Assembly: GCF_019469185.1 (NCBI RefSeq)
Contig: NZ_CP048264.1
Span: 1-64,000 of the forward strand
Length of the DNA: 64,000 nt
Origin: Gilliamella sp. ESL0441
GTDB lineage: Bacteria > Pseudomonadota > Gammaproteobacteria > Enterobacterales > Orbaceae
Reading direction: 5' to 3'
Both the position numbers and the translations under genes were made by a program. The notes below the pieces were generated by a model that did no database searches, was not told where the DNA came from, and saw only the letters and a program-made list of their open reading frames with translations. Below are positions 1-8,584 of this stretch, one piece after another. Each line of letters starts with the position of its first letter. Position 1 is the first letter of the stretch.

Positions 1-14
1 GATAATTACCTTAG

Positions 15-188
15 TTATCCACAATTAGTTTTATCTTTTAGGTTATTAATAGCCTTATCACAGCTTATTACTTTCTTTGAACACAGAGTTATCCACAAAA
101 ATATATTTTGATTGCTTATTTTTTGGTCTTTTTATTGACCGTTTTTTAATAGTTTACTGATAAAATATGCTGAGGGATTTTTGGATAA
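15..188. promoter_or_regulatory. DnaA-box cluster upstream of hda
   Basis: Two perfect DnaA boxes (TTATCCACA) lie at 15-23 and 89-97. A one-mismatch box on the opposite strand (TTTGGATAA) lies at 180-188. The sequence from about 185 to 280 is almost pure A+T. DnaA boxes next to an AT-rich stretch can mark an origin, a DnaA titration site or DnaA-controlled transcription. The adjacent gene codes for Hda, which inactivates DnaA-ATP, so feedback control of hda is a simple reading. The window starts only 15 bases before the first box, so further boxes could lie outside it. No other gene is visible in 1-293. Confidence 0.5.
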
Positions 189-293
189 CATTTTTTTATT
201 TTTTAAAATTGTTCCTTTTTTATAAAATTCTTTTATTTTTACAAAAGCAAATTTATACTTAACTAGATTAATTTTTTAGTGTGAGGTTACTTT

Positions 294-977
294 ATTACTC
301 TTTCACAATTACCGTTGCCTTTTTCATTACCAAACAGTGAAACTTTTGAAAGTTTTTATATAGGTGATAATCAATTACTACTTGATTCTTTGCAAACTTT
401 ATTGGTTAAGCAAGGTTTCAATGTATTTTATATGTGGTCGGCAAGCGCTGCTGGTCGTACTCACCTATTGCATGCATCAAGTCAAAACAAACTGGCTAGT
501 TATATTCCTTTAAAACAGTATTTTCACCTTGTTCCCGAAATCTTACAAGGATTGGATAATTATGATTTAGTTTGTTTAGATGATATTGATGCTATTGCAG
601 GCAATCGGAATTGGGAAGAAGCTATTTTTGATTTATTTAACCGTCTGACTGAAAAAAATATTAGTAAATTATTGATTACTGCCAGTGCTCCACCTAAACA
701 GGTTTCTTTTATATTACCTGATCTGGTTTCACGACTCAGTTGGGGGCAAGTTTATCAATTAAAAGAACTGAGTGATGATGATAAGCTAAAGGCGTTACAA
801 CTACGAGCACAATTAAGTGGTTTTGAATTATCGACTGAAGTTGGATTATTTTTATTAAAGCGTGTCCATCGTGATATGCGTACCCTGTTTTCTTTGTTAG
901 AAAAGTTTGAAGTAGCAACATTAGCGGAACAACGTAAGTTAACGATTCCTTTTATTAAAAATATTTTGGATTTGTAA
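294..977 (+). CDS. hda: DnaA regulatory inactivator Hda
   Basis: Hda is the AAA+ protein that, bound to the DNA-loaded sliding clamp, stimulates ATP hydrolysis by DnaA after initiation. The protein (about 227 aa, E. coli 233) aligns along its length with E. coli Hda, including a LxxRxLxWGQxYxLxxLSDxDKLxALQLRA stretch and the C-terminal RKLTIPF(V/I)K segment. The first standard start codon in frame is TTG at 315. That start would remove the clamp-binding peptide QLPLP, which is encoded at 306-320 and matches the E. coli N-terminal QLSLPL motif. Reading back to the stop at 282, the only near-cognate start is ATT at 294, seven bases after GAGG (283-286). I therefore place the start at 294, giving an N-terminus of MTLSQLPLPF. 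E. coli hda is also known for a non-AUG start. The HAD gene follows after one base. Confidence 0.85.
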   Translation: MTLSQLPLPFSLPNSETFESFYIGDNQLLLDSLQTLLVKQGFNVFYMWSASAAGRTHLLHASSQNKLASYIPLKQYFHLVPEILQGLDNYDLVCLDDIDAIAGNRNWEEAIFDLFNRLTEKNISKLLITASAPPKQVSFILPDLVSRLSWGQVYQLKELSDDDKLKALQLRAQLSGFELSTEVGLFLLKRVHRDMRTLFSLLEKFEVATLAEQRKLTIPFIKNILDL

Positions 978-978
978 T

Positions 979-1758
979 ATGAGTAACAAGCCTGAAGCTA
1001 TCGTTTTTTTTGATTTAGATGGGACTTTATTTAATAGTCAAATAGAGGTTTTAGCAAGTTCAGTTGAGGCAATAAGAAAGCTAAAGCAAAATAATATTAT
1101 TCCAATGCTTGCAACAGGTCGTACACCTTGTGAAGTGACCGATTTAATGAAAAAATTGTCGATTGATTCTATTATCGGTATGAATGGGCAAATTGTTCTA
1201 TATAAAGGCGAGAAAGTTTTTACGAATAATATCGATAAAGATTTAATCGCCAGAATGTATCAGTTTTCAAAACAGCAAATGAATATTCCTTTAGCTTTTT
1301 ATAATGATGAAACAATGCGTATTTCTGAGTGTACTCAAGCAGCAAAAACGTTTTATCACTATCTTAAACAACCTATTCCCCCTGTTGATGATCTGCTTTA
1401 TCTAAAAGAACCGATTCAAATGATGTTATTGTTGTGCGAAGAAGGTGAATCTGTTTATCGTGATGTTTTTCCTGAATTAACATTTATACGTAACACACCT
1501 TATTGTGTTGATGTTTTTAATCATGGTGGTTCCAAAGGCAATGGTATTAATCAGTTATTGCAAAAAAAAGGATTTACTGATGTGCCTACTTACGCATTTG
1601 GTGACGGGATGAATGATTTTGAGATGTTTACGACCGTTAATCACCCGATAGCAATGGCTAATGCTGTAGACAAATTAAAAGAACAAGCTGAATTTGTCAC
1701 TGATTCCAATGATAATGATGGGATTGCAAAAGCCTTAAAAAAATTTGGTTTGATTTAA
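979..1758 (+). CDS. Cof-type HAD-IIB family phosphatase
   Basis: This is a 259-residue haloacid-dehalogenase hydrolase of the Cof/YidA type (HAD-IIB), cytosolic, probably acting on sugar phosphates or other small phosphorylated metabolites. The DxDGT nucleophile motif is at residues 12-16. A threonine motif (ATGRT) lies near residue 45 and the metal-binding GDGMNDF motif is in the C-terminal third, with the cap domain between them, as in the family. It starts one base after the hda stop and so is probably co-transcribed with hda. It converges with anmK. The sequence does not fix the substrate; YidA, YbhA and Cof are possible relatives. Confidence 0.8.
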   Translation: MSNKPEAIVFFDLDGTLFNSQIEVLASSVEAIRKLKQNNIIPMLATGRTPCEVTDLMKKLSIDSIIGMNGQIVLYKGEKVFTNNIDKDLIARMYQFSKQQMNIPLAFYNDETMRISECTQAAKTFYHYLKQPIPPVDDLLYLKEPIQMMLLLCEEGESVYRDVFPELTFIRNTPYCVDVFNHGGSKGNGINQLLQKKGFTDVPTYAFGDGMNDFEMFTTVNHPIAMANAVDKLKEQAEFVTDSNDNDGIAKALKKFGLI

Positions 1759-1764
1759 ATGTTA

Positions 1765-2871
1765 TTATTGATAAATCACCCCTAAAGATACAGCTTGGTT
1801 TGCACCGGTCACTTCTGGAATATTCGACGGAATATTATTAAGTCGACAATAAGCAAGCCAAGCGAATGCTATTGCTTCCATATCATCACTGTTTATTCCT
1901 TTTTCGCTGGTAGTTAACACATCCCAATTGGGCAATAACACAGATAGCCTTTGCATAATAAGAGGGTTTTTTGCGCCTCCACCACACACTAAAAGTTCAC
2001 ATGGTAATTCTGTGTTGATGGATAATTTTGTTATTTCTTGCGCGATAGATAATGCAGTCAATTCAACCAGTGTTGCTTGAATATCCTCAGATTTTAATGT
2101 GATACCTGTCAATTTTTGACGTAACCAAGATAGGTTAAACAGTTCTCGTCCTGTGCTTTTAGGGGCGGGTAATTGAAAATAATCTTCATTTAATAACTTA
2201 TTGAGAAGTTTGGTATCATTCTTTCCTGTTTTTGCCCATTTAGCATCGTTATCATAATTTTTACCAAGACAAGCATTTATCCAACCGTCAAGCAATACAT
2301 TACCCGGTCCGGTATCGTAACCGATAACGGGTTGATGAGGAATAAGTACCGTGATATTACTTATTCCACCAATATTTAATATCACACGATTAATTGACGG
2401 ATTTTCAAGTTGTGATTTATGAAAAGCAGGCACTAAAGGTGCGCCTTGTCCTCCATAAGCAATATCTTTTCGTCTAAAGTCAGCGACGGTAGTAATGCCT
2501 GTTAGGGCGGCAATGATATTGGCATCGCCAATTTGCATCGTAAAAGGGTTTGCACCAAATGGTGAATGGTAAATAGTTTGTCCATGACAACCAATTGCAT
2601 TAATTTTATTACGCTCTATTTTATGGTGTGTTAAAAATTGATTCACATGATGGGCATAAAGTAAGCCTAACTGGTGATCCAGTTCACCTAAATCTTGTAA
2701 TGAAGTCTGTTTGGTTTCACAAAGGGTTAGTAATTGTTGTTTAATGTCATCTGGCATAGAATAACATTCGCTGGCTATTGATTTAACTTTTCCTGCAGTA
2801 ATATCAACTAATGCAATATCTACCCCATCCATGCTGGTACCTGACATAATTCCAATATATAAATTGTGCAT
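1765..2871 (-). CDS. anmK: Anhydro-N-acetylmuramic acid kinase AnmK
   Basis: AnmK phosphorylates and opens 1,6-anhydro-N-acetylmuramic acid to MurNAc-6-phosphate in cytosolic recycling of cell-wall fragments. The 368-residue length is normal (E. coli 369). The N-terminal nucleotide-binding motif GTSMDGVD lies at residues 10-17. The family signatures CHGQTIYH, GDANIIAALTG and DTGPGN, and the late glycine-rich LVCGGGAKNP, are all present. The gene lies four bases downstream of tsaC on the minus strand and is probably translated from the same transcript. It converges with the HAD gene with only six bases between stops. Confidence 0.93.
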   Translation of the reverse strand: MHNLYIGIMSGTSMDGVDIALVDITAGKVKSIASECYSMPDDIKQQLLTLCETKQTSLQDLGELDHQLGLLYAHHVNQFLTHHKIERNKINAIGCHGQTIYHSPFGANPFTMQIGDANIIAALTGITTVADFRRKDIAYGGQGAPLVPAFHKSQLENPSINRVILNIGGISNITVLIPHQPVIGYDTGPGNVLLDGWINACLGKNYDNDAKWAKTGKNDTKLLNKLLNEDYFQLPAPKSTGRELFNLSWLRQKLTGITLKSEDIQATLVELTALSIAQEITKLSINTELPCELLVCGGGAKNPLIMQRLSVLLPNWDVLTTSEKGINSDDMEAIAFAWLAYCRLNNIPSNIPEVTGANQAVSLGVIYQ

Positions 2872-2875
2872 AATA

Positions 2876-3439
2876 CTAACCTTGTCGTATGATTTGACCC
2901 GTTTTTATATCCCTAATTTCAGAAGGTGAAGCCCTGTGTCCGGTTTCACCTTGTAATATGGGAAACTGTTCACCAAATTGTAATGCAACTTCGTTTGCGG
3001 TAAAACAAGGCGGATAATTTGAAAGATTAGCGCTTGTTGAAACTAAGGGCTTACCAAATAGGTCGCATAATGTACATACCAATGGATGATCAGTAACACG
3101 TACTGCAATTGAATCAAATTGACCGGTTAAAAACTGTGGGGTATTTTTATTTTTAGGAAAAATCCAAGTAACCGCACCTGGCCAACTTGCTAAAGCTAAC
3201 TGTTTTTGTTGATAGGTCAATGCTGACTCATCGATGTAAGGGATAAGTTGATCATAATGACTGGCAATGAGAATTAAACCTTTTTCAATAGGACGGCGCT
3301 TTAAATCAAGCAGTTTCATTACTGCAGTTTGACAATCAGGATCGCAACCCAATCCAAAAACAGATTCAGTTGGATAAGCTACAACTTCGCCTTTTTCTAG
3401 TAAGTCATCGATTTCTTTTATTGATAATAAATTTACCAT
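2876..3439 (-). CDS. tsaC: Threonylcarbamoyl-AMP synthase TsaC (YrdC/Sua5 domain)
   Basis: TsaC makes threonylcarbamoyl-AMP from threonine, bicarbonate and ATP, the first step of t6A37 formation in ANN-decoding tRNAs. The 187-residue single-domain protein carries the YrdC signatures [14 protein letters not shown] near residue 20, the KxR-type element LDLKRRP, and [12 protein letters not shown]. It lacks the extra C-terminal domain of Sua5. TsaE, which acts later in the same pathway, is encoded divergently at 3990. AnmK follows after four bases. Confidence 0.92.
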   Translation of the reverse strand: MVNLLSIKEIDDLLEKGEVVAYPTESVFGLGCDPDCQTAVMKLLDLKRRPIEKGLILIASHYDQLIPYIDESALTYQQKQLALASWPGAVTWIFPKNKNTPQFLTGQFDSIAVRVTDHPLVCTLCDLFGKPLVSTSANLSNYPPCFTANEVALQFGEQFPILQGETGHRASPSEIRDIKTGQIIRQG

Positions 3440-3577
3440 TTCTAGTTGGATACAGAATTATATGATATGAAAATCATATTAAACTGAGGTGTATTGAATT
3501 GCAAATTGGCTCTGTCAATTTTGAAATATTGTTGATACGGGAAGTAAAAAATCAAATTTAACAGAGTTATTAATTTA

Positions 3578-3856
3578 TTACCAATTCATTTGAGGAAAAT
3601 GTTTAGCGGTCAATTCAACCATCTGTTGCAGATTAATGATATGCAATCTTTTATCAATAAACGGATCAAGTCCACGCGCTGTAATATCATTATCTAAGAT
3701 ATAACAATGTTGAGTTTTTTCTAAAATAGCATTAAGAATAGGGGTATTTTGTAACGCAATAAATACGCCATTTTGCCAAAATAAGACCGCATCTTGGGCA
3801 GAGATAATCTGAGGATCGATTATTGATTGGTTATCTGTTGAAATTGTGTGTAGCAT
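3578..3856 (-). CDS. tusB: Sulfurtransferase complex subunit TusB (DsrH family)
   Basis: TusB is part of the TusBCD heterohexamer that relays persulfide sulfur from TusA to TusE for 2-thiolation of U34 in Lys, Glu and Gln tRNAs. The 92-residue protein matches TusB at its MLHT start, an internal D(I/L)xARGL motif and a C-terminal LTxKHxxQMxW ending, close to the E. coli C-terminus. It has no catalytic cysteine, as expected, because TusD carries it. In most gammaproteobacteria tusD, tusC and tusB form one operon. Here tusB stands alone: tsaC lies downstream and tsaE diverges upstream. tusC and tusD are either elsewhere or missing. Confidence 0.85.
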   Translation of the reverse strand: MLHTISTDNQSIIDPQIISAQDAVLFWQNGVFIALQNTPILNAILEKTQHCYILDNDITARGLDPFIDKRLHIINLQQMVELTAKHFPQMNW

Positions 3857-3867
3857 GTTTTTTCACT

Positions 3868-3887
3868 TATTATGTCAAGACATAATA
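3868..3887. promoter_or_regulatory. Perfect 9-bp inverted repeat between tusB and tsaE
   Basis: TATTATGTC (3868-3876) and its exact reverse complement GACATAATA (3879-3887) are separated by two bases, a compact palindrome of the kind bound by small dimeric regulators. It sits 11 bases upstream of the tusB start codon on the minus strand, so a bound protein could block tusB translation-proximal transcription. A TATAAT box at 3954-3959 probably belongs to a tsaE promoter. No regulator can be assigned from sequence alone. Confidence 0.4.
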
Positions 3888-3989
3888 TTAAAGTTAAAAT
3901 TTACTCAAAAATTGAGTTAATTTTGGTTAGTACCTCTTTAGTTGTTATTAGTATATAATAACAACTATTTATTAAGCAAAATATCCGTT

Positions 3990-4475
3990 ATGAAACCTAT
4001 TATTTTAGCCGACGAACAACAAACTATCTTCTTTGGTAAGCAATTAGCAAAGCAGTGTTTAAGTTATTTATTGAACAATAATAGTACAATAGTTATTTAT
4101 TTAATTGGTGAGCTAGGGGCTGGAAAAACAACATTTAGTCGAGGTTTTTTACAACAATTAGGGCATGTTGGTAATGTAAAAAGCCCAACCTATACCTTAG
4201 TGGAATCTTATCAATTTGATGATTTTTCAGTTTATCATTTCGACTTATATAGGCTTTATGATCCAGAAGAACTTGAGTTTATGGGGATTCGTGAATATTT
4301 TGCTTCGCGATCCATTTCTTTAATAGAGTGGCCACAACAAGCCCAAGGTATTTTGCCAATTGCGGATATTGAAGTTCATTTAAGCTATTTGAAACTTGAA
4401 CGTACAGCGACTTTGTTGGCAAAAACAGCAAAAGGTCAAGCTATTATTAATCAAATACACTTAGCGGATACATGA
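3990..4475 (+). CDS. tsaE: tRNA t6A biosynthesis ATPase TsaE
   Basis: TsaE is the small P-loop ATPase that supports TsaB-TsaD in transferring threonylcarbamoyl to tRNA A37. The 161-residue product has the Walker A motif [13 protein letters not shown], then [18 protein letters not shown] and the [13 protein letters not shown] and IEWPQQ segments that are almost invariant in TsaE. An in-frame TTG at 3942 would add 16 unrelated residues, but a TATAAT promoter box at 3954-3959 falls inside that extension, and homology begins at [11 protein letters not shown] therefore use the ATG at 3990. The stop overlaps the amiB start (ATGA), which implies translational coupling. Confidence 0.93.
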   Translation: MKPIILADEQQTIFFGKQLAKQCLSYLLNNNSTIVIYLIGELGAGKTTFSRGFLQQLGHVGNVKSPTYTLVESYQFDDFSVYHFDLYRLYDPEELEFMGIREYFASRSISLIEWPQQAQGILPIADIEVHLSYLKLERTATLLAKTAKGQAIINQIHLADT

Positions 4476-5242
4476 TGAAAAAACTTCTTACTTTTATGAT
4501 GTTATTGTTGCTTTGCAGTTCTGCTTATGCTGCTAAAGTGGTGATTGCCGTTGATGCAGGACATGGTGGCAAAGATTCAGGTGCGATAGGTAAAAATAAA
4601 TTATATGAAAAGACAGTAACCCTTTCTATTGCTAAAAAACTCACTGCTTTACTCAATAACGATCCAAAATTTAAAGGTGTATTAACTCGAACCAGTGATA
4701 ATTTTATTTCGGTATCCAAACGTTCAGAGATTGCGCGTAATAGTAAAGCCAATTTACTTATATCCATTCATGCCGATGCAGCTCCTAACCGTAGTGCAAC
4801 TGGTGCTTCTATTTGGGTTTTATCAACTAAGCGAGCTGATACTGAACTTGGTCGTTGGATTGAGCAAGAGGAAAAACAGTCACAGTTATTAGGTGGTGCA
4901 GGCGATGCATTAAGTGATGGTCATGATGCTCATTTAAGTCAAGCGGTACTTGATTTGCAATTTTCTTATTCACAGCGTGTAGGCTATGAGCTAGCAACTC
5001 AAGTCTTAAAAGCAATGAAGGGTACGATCAAATTGCATAAAAATAAACCTGAACATGCAAGTTTAGGTGTATTGCGATCCCCAGATATTCCATCTATTTT
5101 AGTTGAAGTTGGTTTTATCTCAAATATAGGGGAAGAAAAATTAATTGGTAGTAGTGCGCATCAAGATAAAATTGCCAAAGCAATCTATCAAGGCATAAAA
5201 AATTATGTAAAACAAAATCCTAAGTTTGGAGAAAGACATTAA
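4472..5242 (+). CDS. amiB: N-acetylmuramoyl-L-alanine amidase, AmiB position, catalytic domain only
   Basis: This exported zinc amidase (Amidase_3 fold) cleaves the bond between MurNAc and the stem peptide and would act in daughter-cell separation. A signal peptide covers about residues 1-20 and ends SSAYA. Zinc-binding and catalytic residues are visible: His31 in DAGHGG, Glu46, His100 in SIHADA and Glu212 in VEVGFISN. The place between tsaE and mutL is the classical amiB locus, but E. coli AmiB is about 445 aa with an N-terminal AMIN domain and C-terminal LysM. This protein is 256 aa and has neither, so it resembles AmiA in domain content, or less, since AmiA keeps AMIN. The inserted segment around residues 125-170 ([14 protein letters not shown]) looks like the autoinhibitory helix region of EnvC/NlpD-activated amidases. 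The start overlaps tsaE (ATGA) and the end overlaps mutL (TAATG). Confidence 0.88.
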   Translation: MMKKLLTFMMLLLLCSSAYAAKVVIAVDAGHGGKDSGAIGKNKLYEKTVTLSIAKKLTALLNNDPKFKGVLTRTSDNFISVSKRSEIARNSKANLLISIHADAAPNRSATGASIWVLSTKRADTELGRWIEQEEKQSQLLGGAGDALSDGHDAHLSQAVLDLQFSYSQRVGYELATQVLKAMKGTIKLHKNKPEHASLGVLRSPDIPSILVEVGFISNIGEEKLIGSSAHQDKIAKAIYQGIKNYVKQNPKFGERH

Positions 5243-7116
5243 TGGCTATTCATATTCTATCACCTCAGTTAGCAAATCAAATTGCAGCTGGTGAAGTGGT
5301 AGAGCGTCCGGCATCAGTTATTAAAGAATTAATTGAAAATAGTTTAGATGCTGGTAGTACGCAAATTGATATTGATTTAGAGCAGGGCGGATGTAAATTA
5401 ATTCGTATTCGAGATAATGGCTGTGGAATTAATAAGGAAGAATTAGCTTTAGCATTAGCTCGTCATGCAACCAGCAAAATTAATACATTAGACGACTTGG
5501 AGGCGATAATAAGTCTGGGATTTAGAGGAGAAGCACTTGCTAGTATCAGCTCAGTTTCCCGATTAACGCTAACTTCTCGAACTGCGGAACAATCTGAAGC
5601 CTGGCAAGTTTATGCTGAAGGTCGAGATATGTCTCCAACTATTAAACCTGCTGCACATCCAGTAGGTTCAACGGTTGAAGTGTTAGATCTATTTTATAAT
5701 ACCCCCGCTAGACGTCGTTTTTTGAAAACCGAAAAAACGGAATTTATGCATATTGAAGAGTTTATCAGACGTATTGCGTTGGCGCGTCCTGATGTGACAT
5801 TTAACTTGCAACATAATGGTAAATTAGTTAAACAATATCGTGCATCTGAGTTAGAAAAACGTGTTGAACTCGTATGCGGTCGTGCTTTTATGCAAAAAGC
5901 AGTAAAGTTAGATTGGCAACATGATGATTTATTGATTCAAGGATGGGTTGCAAGTAATGAAGTTAGCGATCTACAATATTTTTATGTTAACGGGCGTGTA
6001 ATTAAAGATAAATTACTCAATCATGCTCTACGGCAAGCTTATATTAGCCGAACAAACGAACAACAAAGTTATGTTGTATTTTTAAAACTTGATCCAAAGC
6101 AAGTTGATGTGAATGTTCATCCAGCTAAACATGAAGTTCGTTTTCATGAGGCTAGACTTGTTCATGATTTTGTTTATCAAGCTATTGTTATGGCACTGGA
6201 GTCGTCAGTTGAATCAACATTACCTTTAGAGGATAATCAAACTAAAATATCAATTACACCGAATAGACAAGCGGCGGGTGATAATATTTTCAATCGACAA
6301 AACAACCAGACATCTTATTCTACGAATAAGCCATTTCCTCAAAAGATAATCAATAATGTAAAAGAAAATAATGCACTGTACGGACAACTAGTTAATGTTG
6401 ATGCCCAGCAAAACAAACAAAATATAAATCAAAAACAACAGATTGATTTACCACAGGAACATCACATTACTGAACCACAAAAAGCGGTGATTGAAACTTT
6501 ATTTCCGAAACGAACAACGCCATTACAGTCATCACTACATCATCAGTTTGATAGTTCATCGTTAGTGCAATTTGGTCGAGTTTTAACTGTTATTCAACCC
6601 GATATTGCATTACTTGAAAAATATGAAGACAGCGAGCAAAAATTAATGTTAATGAAGCTGCCAGTTGCAAAGCAAAAAGTGAATGCGATTAAATTGTTAT
6701 CGCAAGAATCTGAAAAACTACTGATTCCATTAACAATTTTAATTAATCGCAAAGAAGAGCAAGTTCTTACTCACTATAAGGCACAATTAACCTTTTTAGG
6801 TTTTGAGTTTAGTTTTGAAAAAGCTAAATTACATTTGCAAAATGTTCCTAAAATGTTACGTACGACAAATTGGCAACAGTTACTACCTGCTTTAATTACT
6901 TTTTTATCTGCAGATGAAAATACAACTATCGATCCTACTCAAATTGCCAGTTGGTTAGCTATTAAATGTGAAGATAATAGTTTGGTCAGTTGGAGTGTTG
7001 CTAACGTAATTCAATTGCTAGCTCAATTAGAACAGGTAGATATTAAATTATTAGAACAAGAAACATTTTTATACCCTATTGATATTCAAACTTTTATGCA
7101 ATCAATTTTATCATGA
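5242..7116 (+). CDS. mutL: DNA mismatch repair protein MutL
   Basis: MutL couples mismatch recognition by MutS to strand incision and excision. The 624 residues are close to E. coli's 615. The GHKL ATPase half is intact: [10 protein letters not shown] near residue 30, DNGCGI near 58, [10 protein letters not shown] near 95 and the [10 protein letters not shown] loop near 150. It is followed by the VNGRVIKD and [14 protein letters not shown] segments. Residues about 330-430 are a polar linker rich in Gln and Asn, then comes a divergent C-terminal dimerisation domain. I see no DQHA(x)2E(x)4E nuclease motif there, as expected where MutH makes the nick. It overlaps amiB by one base and miaA by four. 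Confidence 0.96.
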   Translation: MAIHILSPQLANQIAAGEVVERPASVIKELIENSLDAGSTQIDIDLEQGGCKLIRIRDNGCGINKEELALALARHATSKINTLDDLEAIISLGFRGEALASISSVSRLTLTSRTAEQSEAWQVYAEGRDMSPTIKPAAHPVGSTVEVLDLFYNTPARRRFLKTEKTEFMHIEEFIRRIALARPDVTFNLQHNGKLVKQYRASELEKRVELVCGRAFMQKAVKLDWQHDDLLIQGWVASNEVSDLQYFYVNGRVIKDKLLNHALRQAYISRTNEQQSYVVFLKLDPKQVDVNVHPAKHEVRFHEARLVHDFVYQAIVMALESSVESTLPLEDNQTKISITPNRQAAGDNIFNRQNNQTSYSTNKPFPQKIINNVKENNALYGQLVNVDAQQNKQNINQKQQIDLPQEHHITEPQKAVIETLFPKRTTPLQSSLHHQFDSSSLVQFGRVLTVIQPDIALLEKYEDSEQKLMLMKLPVAKQKVNAIKLLSQESEKLLIPLTILINRKEEQVLTHYKAQLTFLGFEFSFEKAKLHLQNVPKMLRTTNWQQLLPALITFLSADENTTIDPTQIASWLAIKCEDNSLVSWSVANVIQLLAQLEQVDIKLLEQETFLYPIDIQTFMQSILS

Positions 7117-8021
7117 GTAAACCAAAAATTATTTCATTAATGGGGCCGACTGCATCAGGTAAGACAGCTTTTGCTATGGCGCTTTATGATCGTTATCCTA
7201 TCGATATAATTAGCGTGGATTCAGCATTGATTTATCGTGGTATGGATATTGGTACGGCAAAACCTACTTTATCTGAACAACAAAAATATCCTCATAAATT
7301 GATTGATATTTGTGACCCCTCTGAAAGTTATTCTGCTGCGAACTTTCGGCATGATGCTATTTTGGAAATTGAAAAATCATTAAAAAATGGTCGAATTCCA
7401 CTATTAGTAGGTGGAACAATGCTCTATTTTAAAGCTTTAATTGAGGGACTTTCACCTCTGCCAGCAGCGAATAGTGAAATACGTCAGCAAATTGAGGAAA
7501 AAGCCAATAAATATGGTTGGCAATCGATTCATGAAGAGTTAAAAAAAGTTGATCCCGTTTCGGCTAATAGAATTCATCCTAATGATCCACAGCGTCTTAA
7601 TCGTGCTTTAGAAGTTTATTTAATTTCTGGAAAAAGTTTAACTGAATTGACACAACATAGTGGTGAACTATTACCTTACGATATTATGCAATTTGCTATC
7701 ATGCCAAAAGATAGAGCTGAGTTGCATCAACGTATTGAACAACGTTTTTTACAGATGCTGGAGTTAGGATTTGAAGACGAAGTTAAACGATTAATGGTAC
7801 GAGCAGATTTACATACTAATTTACCCTCTATACGTTGTGTCGGTTATCGTCAAATGTGGGAATATTTAAGTGGTGAAATAAGTTATGATGAAATGGTATT
7901 TAAAGGGATTTGCGCCACACGGCAATTAGCGAAAAGACAGATTACTTGGCTTAGAGGATGGAAACAACCAATCACATGGTTAAACGGTGATAATATGGAT
8001 TCAATTTTTCTAAAAATATAA
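7113..8021 (+). CDS. miaA: tRNA dimethylallyltransferase MiaA
   Basis: MiaA adds dimethylallyl to N6 of A37 in tRNAs reading UNN codons. MiaB, encoded at 29951, later methylthiolates the same base. The 302-residue protein has the P-loop [11 protein letters not shown] at residues 11-21, the [18 protein letters not shown] substrate loop, [12 protein letters not shown] in the middle, and the C-terminal [13 protein letters not shown] and [15 protein letters not shown] motifs, all characteristic of MiaA. The ATG overlaps the mutL stop. The usual neighbour hfq follows after 296 bases that contain its own promoter region. Confidence 0.96.
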   Translation: MSKPKIISLMGPTASGKTAFAMALYDRYPIDIISVDSALIYRGMDIGTAKPTLSEQQKYPHKLIDICDPSESYSAANFRHDAILEIEKSLKNGRIPLLVGGTMLYFKALIEGLSPLPAANSEIRQQIEEKANKYGWQSIHEELKKVDPVSANRIHPNDPQRLNRALEVYLISGKSLTELTQHSGELLPYDIMQFAIMPKDRAELHQRIEQRFLQMLELGFEDEVKRLMVRADLHTNLPSIRCVGYRQMWEYLSGEISYDEMVFKGICATRQLAKRQITWLRGWKQPITWLNGDNMDSIFLKI

Positions 8022-8317
8022 TGATGTAAATTGTTTTAATTTTCTTTTTTTAAGCTTTTAAGTTAGAATAGAAAATTGCATTTTCTTAAAAATTTTTGGA
8101 TAATTGTCAAGATTCGGTATAATTTTTGTATTTTTTAGTTTAAATACATTAAAATTTTAGTTATTTGTGCATTAATCGCTTTTCGTTAGTTTTATAGCGA
8201 TGCTTTTTATGTTATTTTGATAATACAGAAGTATCTTATGTCGCATTAAATACTATTATTTTTTGCGTTTACAATTATTTTATCTTCATTATTATTTCAT
8301 CTATAAAGGATAAACTC
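8022..8317 (+). promoter_or_regulatory. Intergenic region with probable hfq promoter
   Basis: This 296-base stretch is AT-rich and holds no gene I can support. A consensus -10 box TATAAT at 8118-8123 is preceded by a weak TTGGAT-like element around 8096, which would give a leader of about 190 bases for hfq. AAAGGA at 8306-8311 is the hfq ribosome-binding site. I see no convincing terminator after miaA, so readthrough into hfq is possible, as in E. coli where hfq is served by several upstream promoters. Confidence 0.35.
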
Positions 8318-8563
8318 ATGTCAAAAGGGCAGTCATTACAAGATCCTTATTTAAATTTGCTTCGTCGCGAGCATATTCCTGTCTCAATTTATTTAGTTAA
8401 CGGGATCAAATTACAAGGTCAAATTGAATCATTCGATCAATTTGTTATTTTATTAAAGAATACGGTAAGCCAAATGGTTTACAAACATGCTATTTCAACA
8501 GTCGTACCATCAAGACCTATTTCAGGATTGGTATCTCAGCCTGAAGAGGAAACTGAAAGCTGA
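8318..8563 (+). CDS. hfq: RNA chaperone Hfq
   Basis: Hfq is the hexameric Sm-like RNA chaperone that pairs small RNAs with mRNAs. Residues 1-68 are nearly identical to E. coli Hfq, including the Sm1 and Sm2 motifs ([14 protein letters not shown], then [12 protein letters not shown]) and the proximal-face Gln8 and Lys56/His57 region. The protein is only 81 aa against 102 in E. coli. The glycine/serine-rich tail is replaced by a short acidic ending (QPEEETES), keeping the acidic tip thought to mimic nucleic acid and displace RNA. hflX follows after 21 bases, and hfq-hflX-hflK-hflC is the usual operon. Confidence 0.97.
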   Translation: MSKGQSLQDPYLNLLRREHIPVSIYLVNGIKLQGQIESFDQFVILLKNTVSQMVYKHAISTVVPSRPISGLVSQPEEETES

Positions 8564-8584
8564 TAATTTCAGTGGAGAGTTCGA

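Noticed and set aside
315..977. hda starting at TTG 315
   Set aside because: It would remove the clamp-binding QLPLP peptide; ATT 294 has a better-placed ribosome-binding site.
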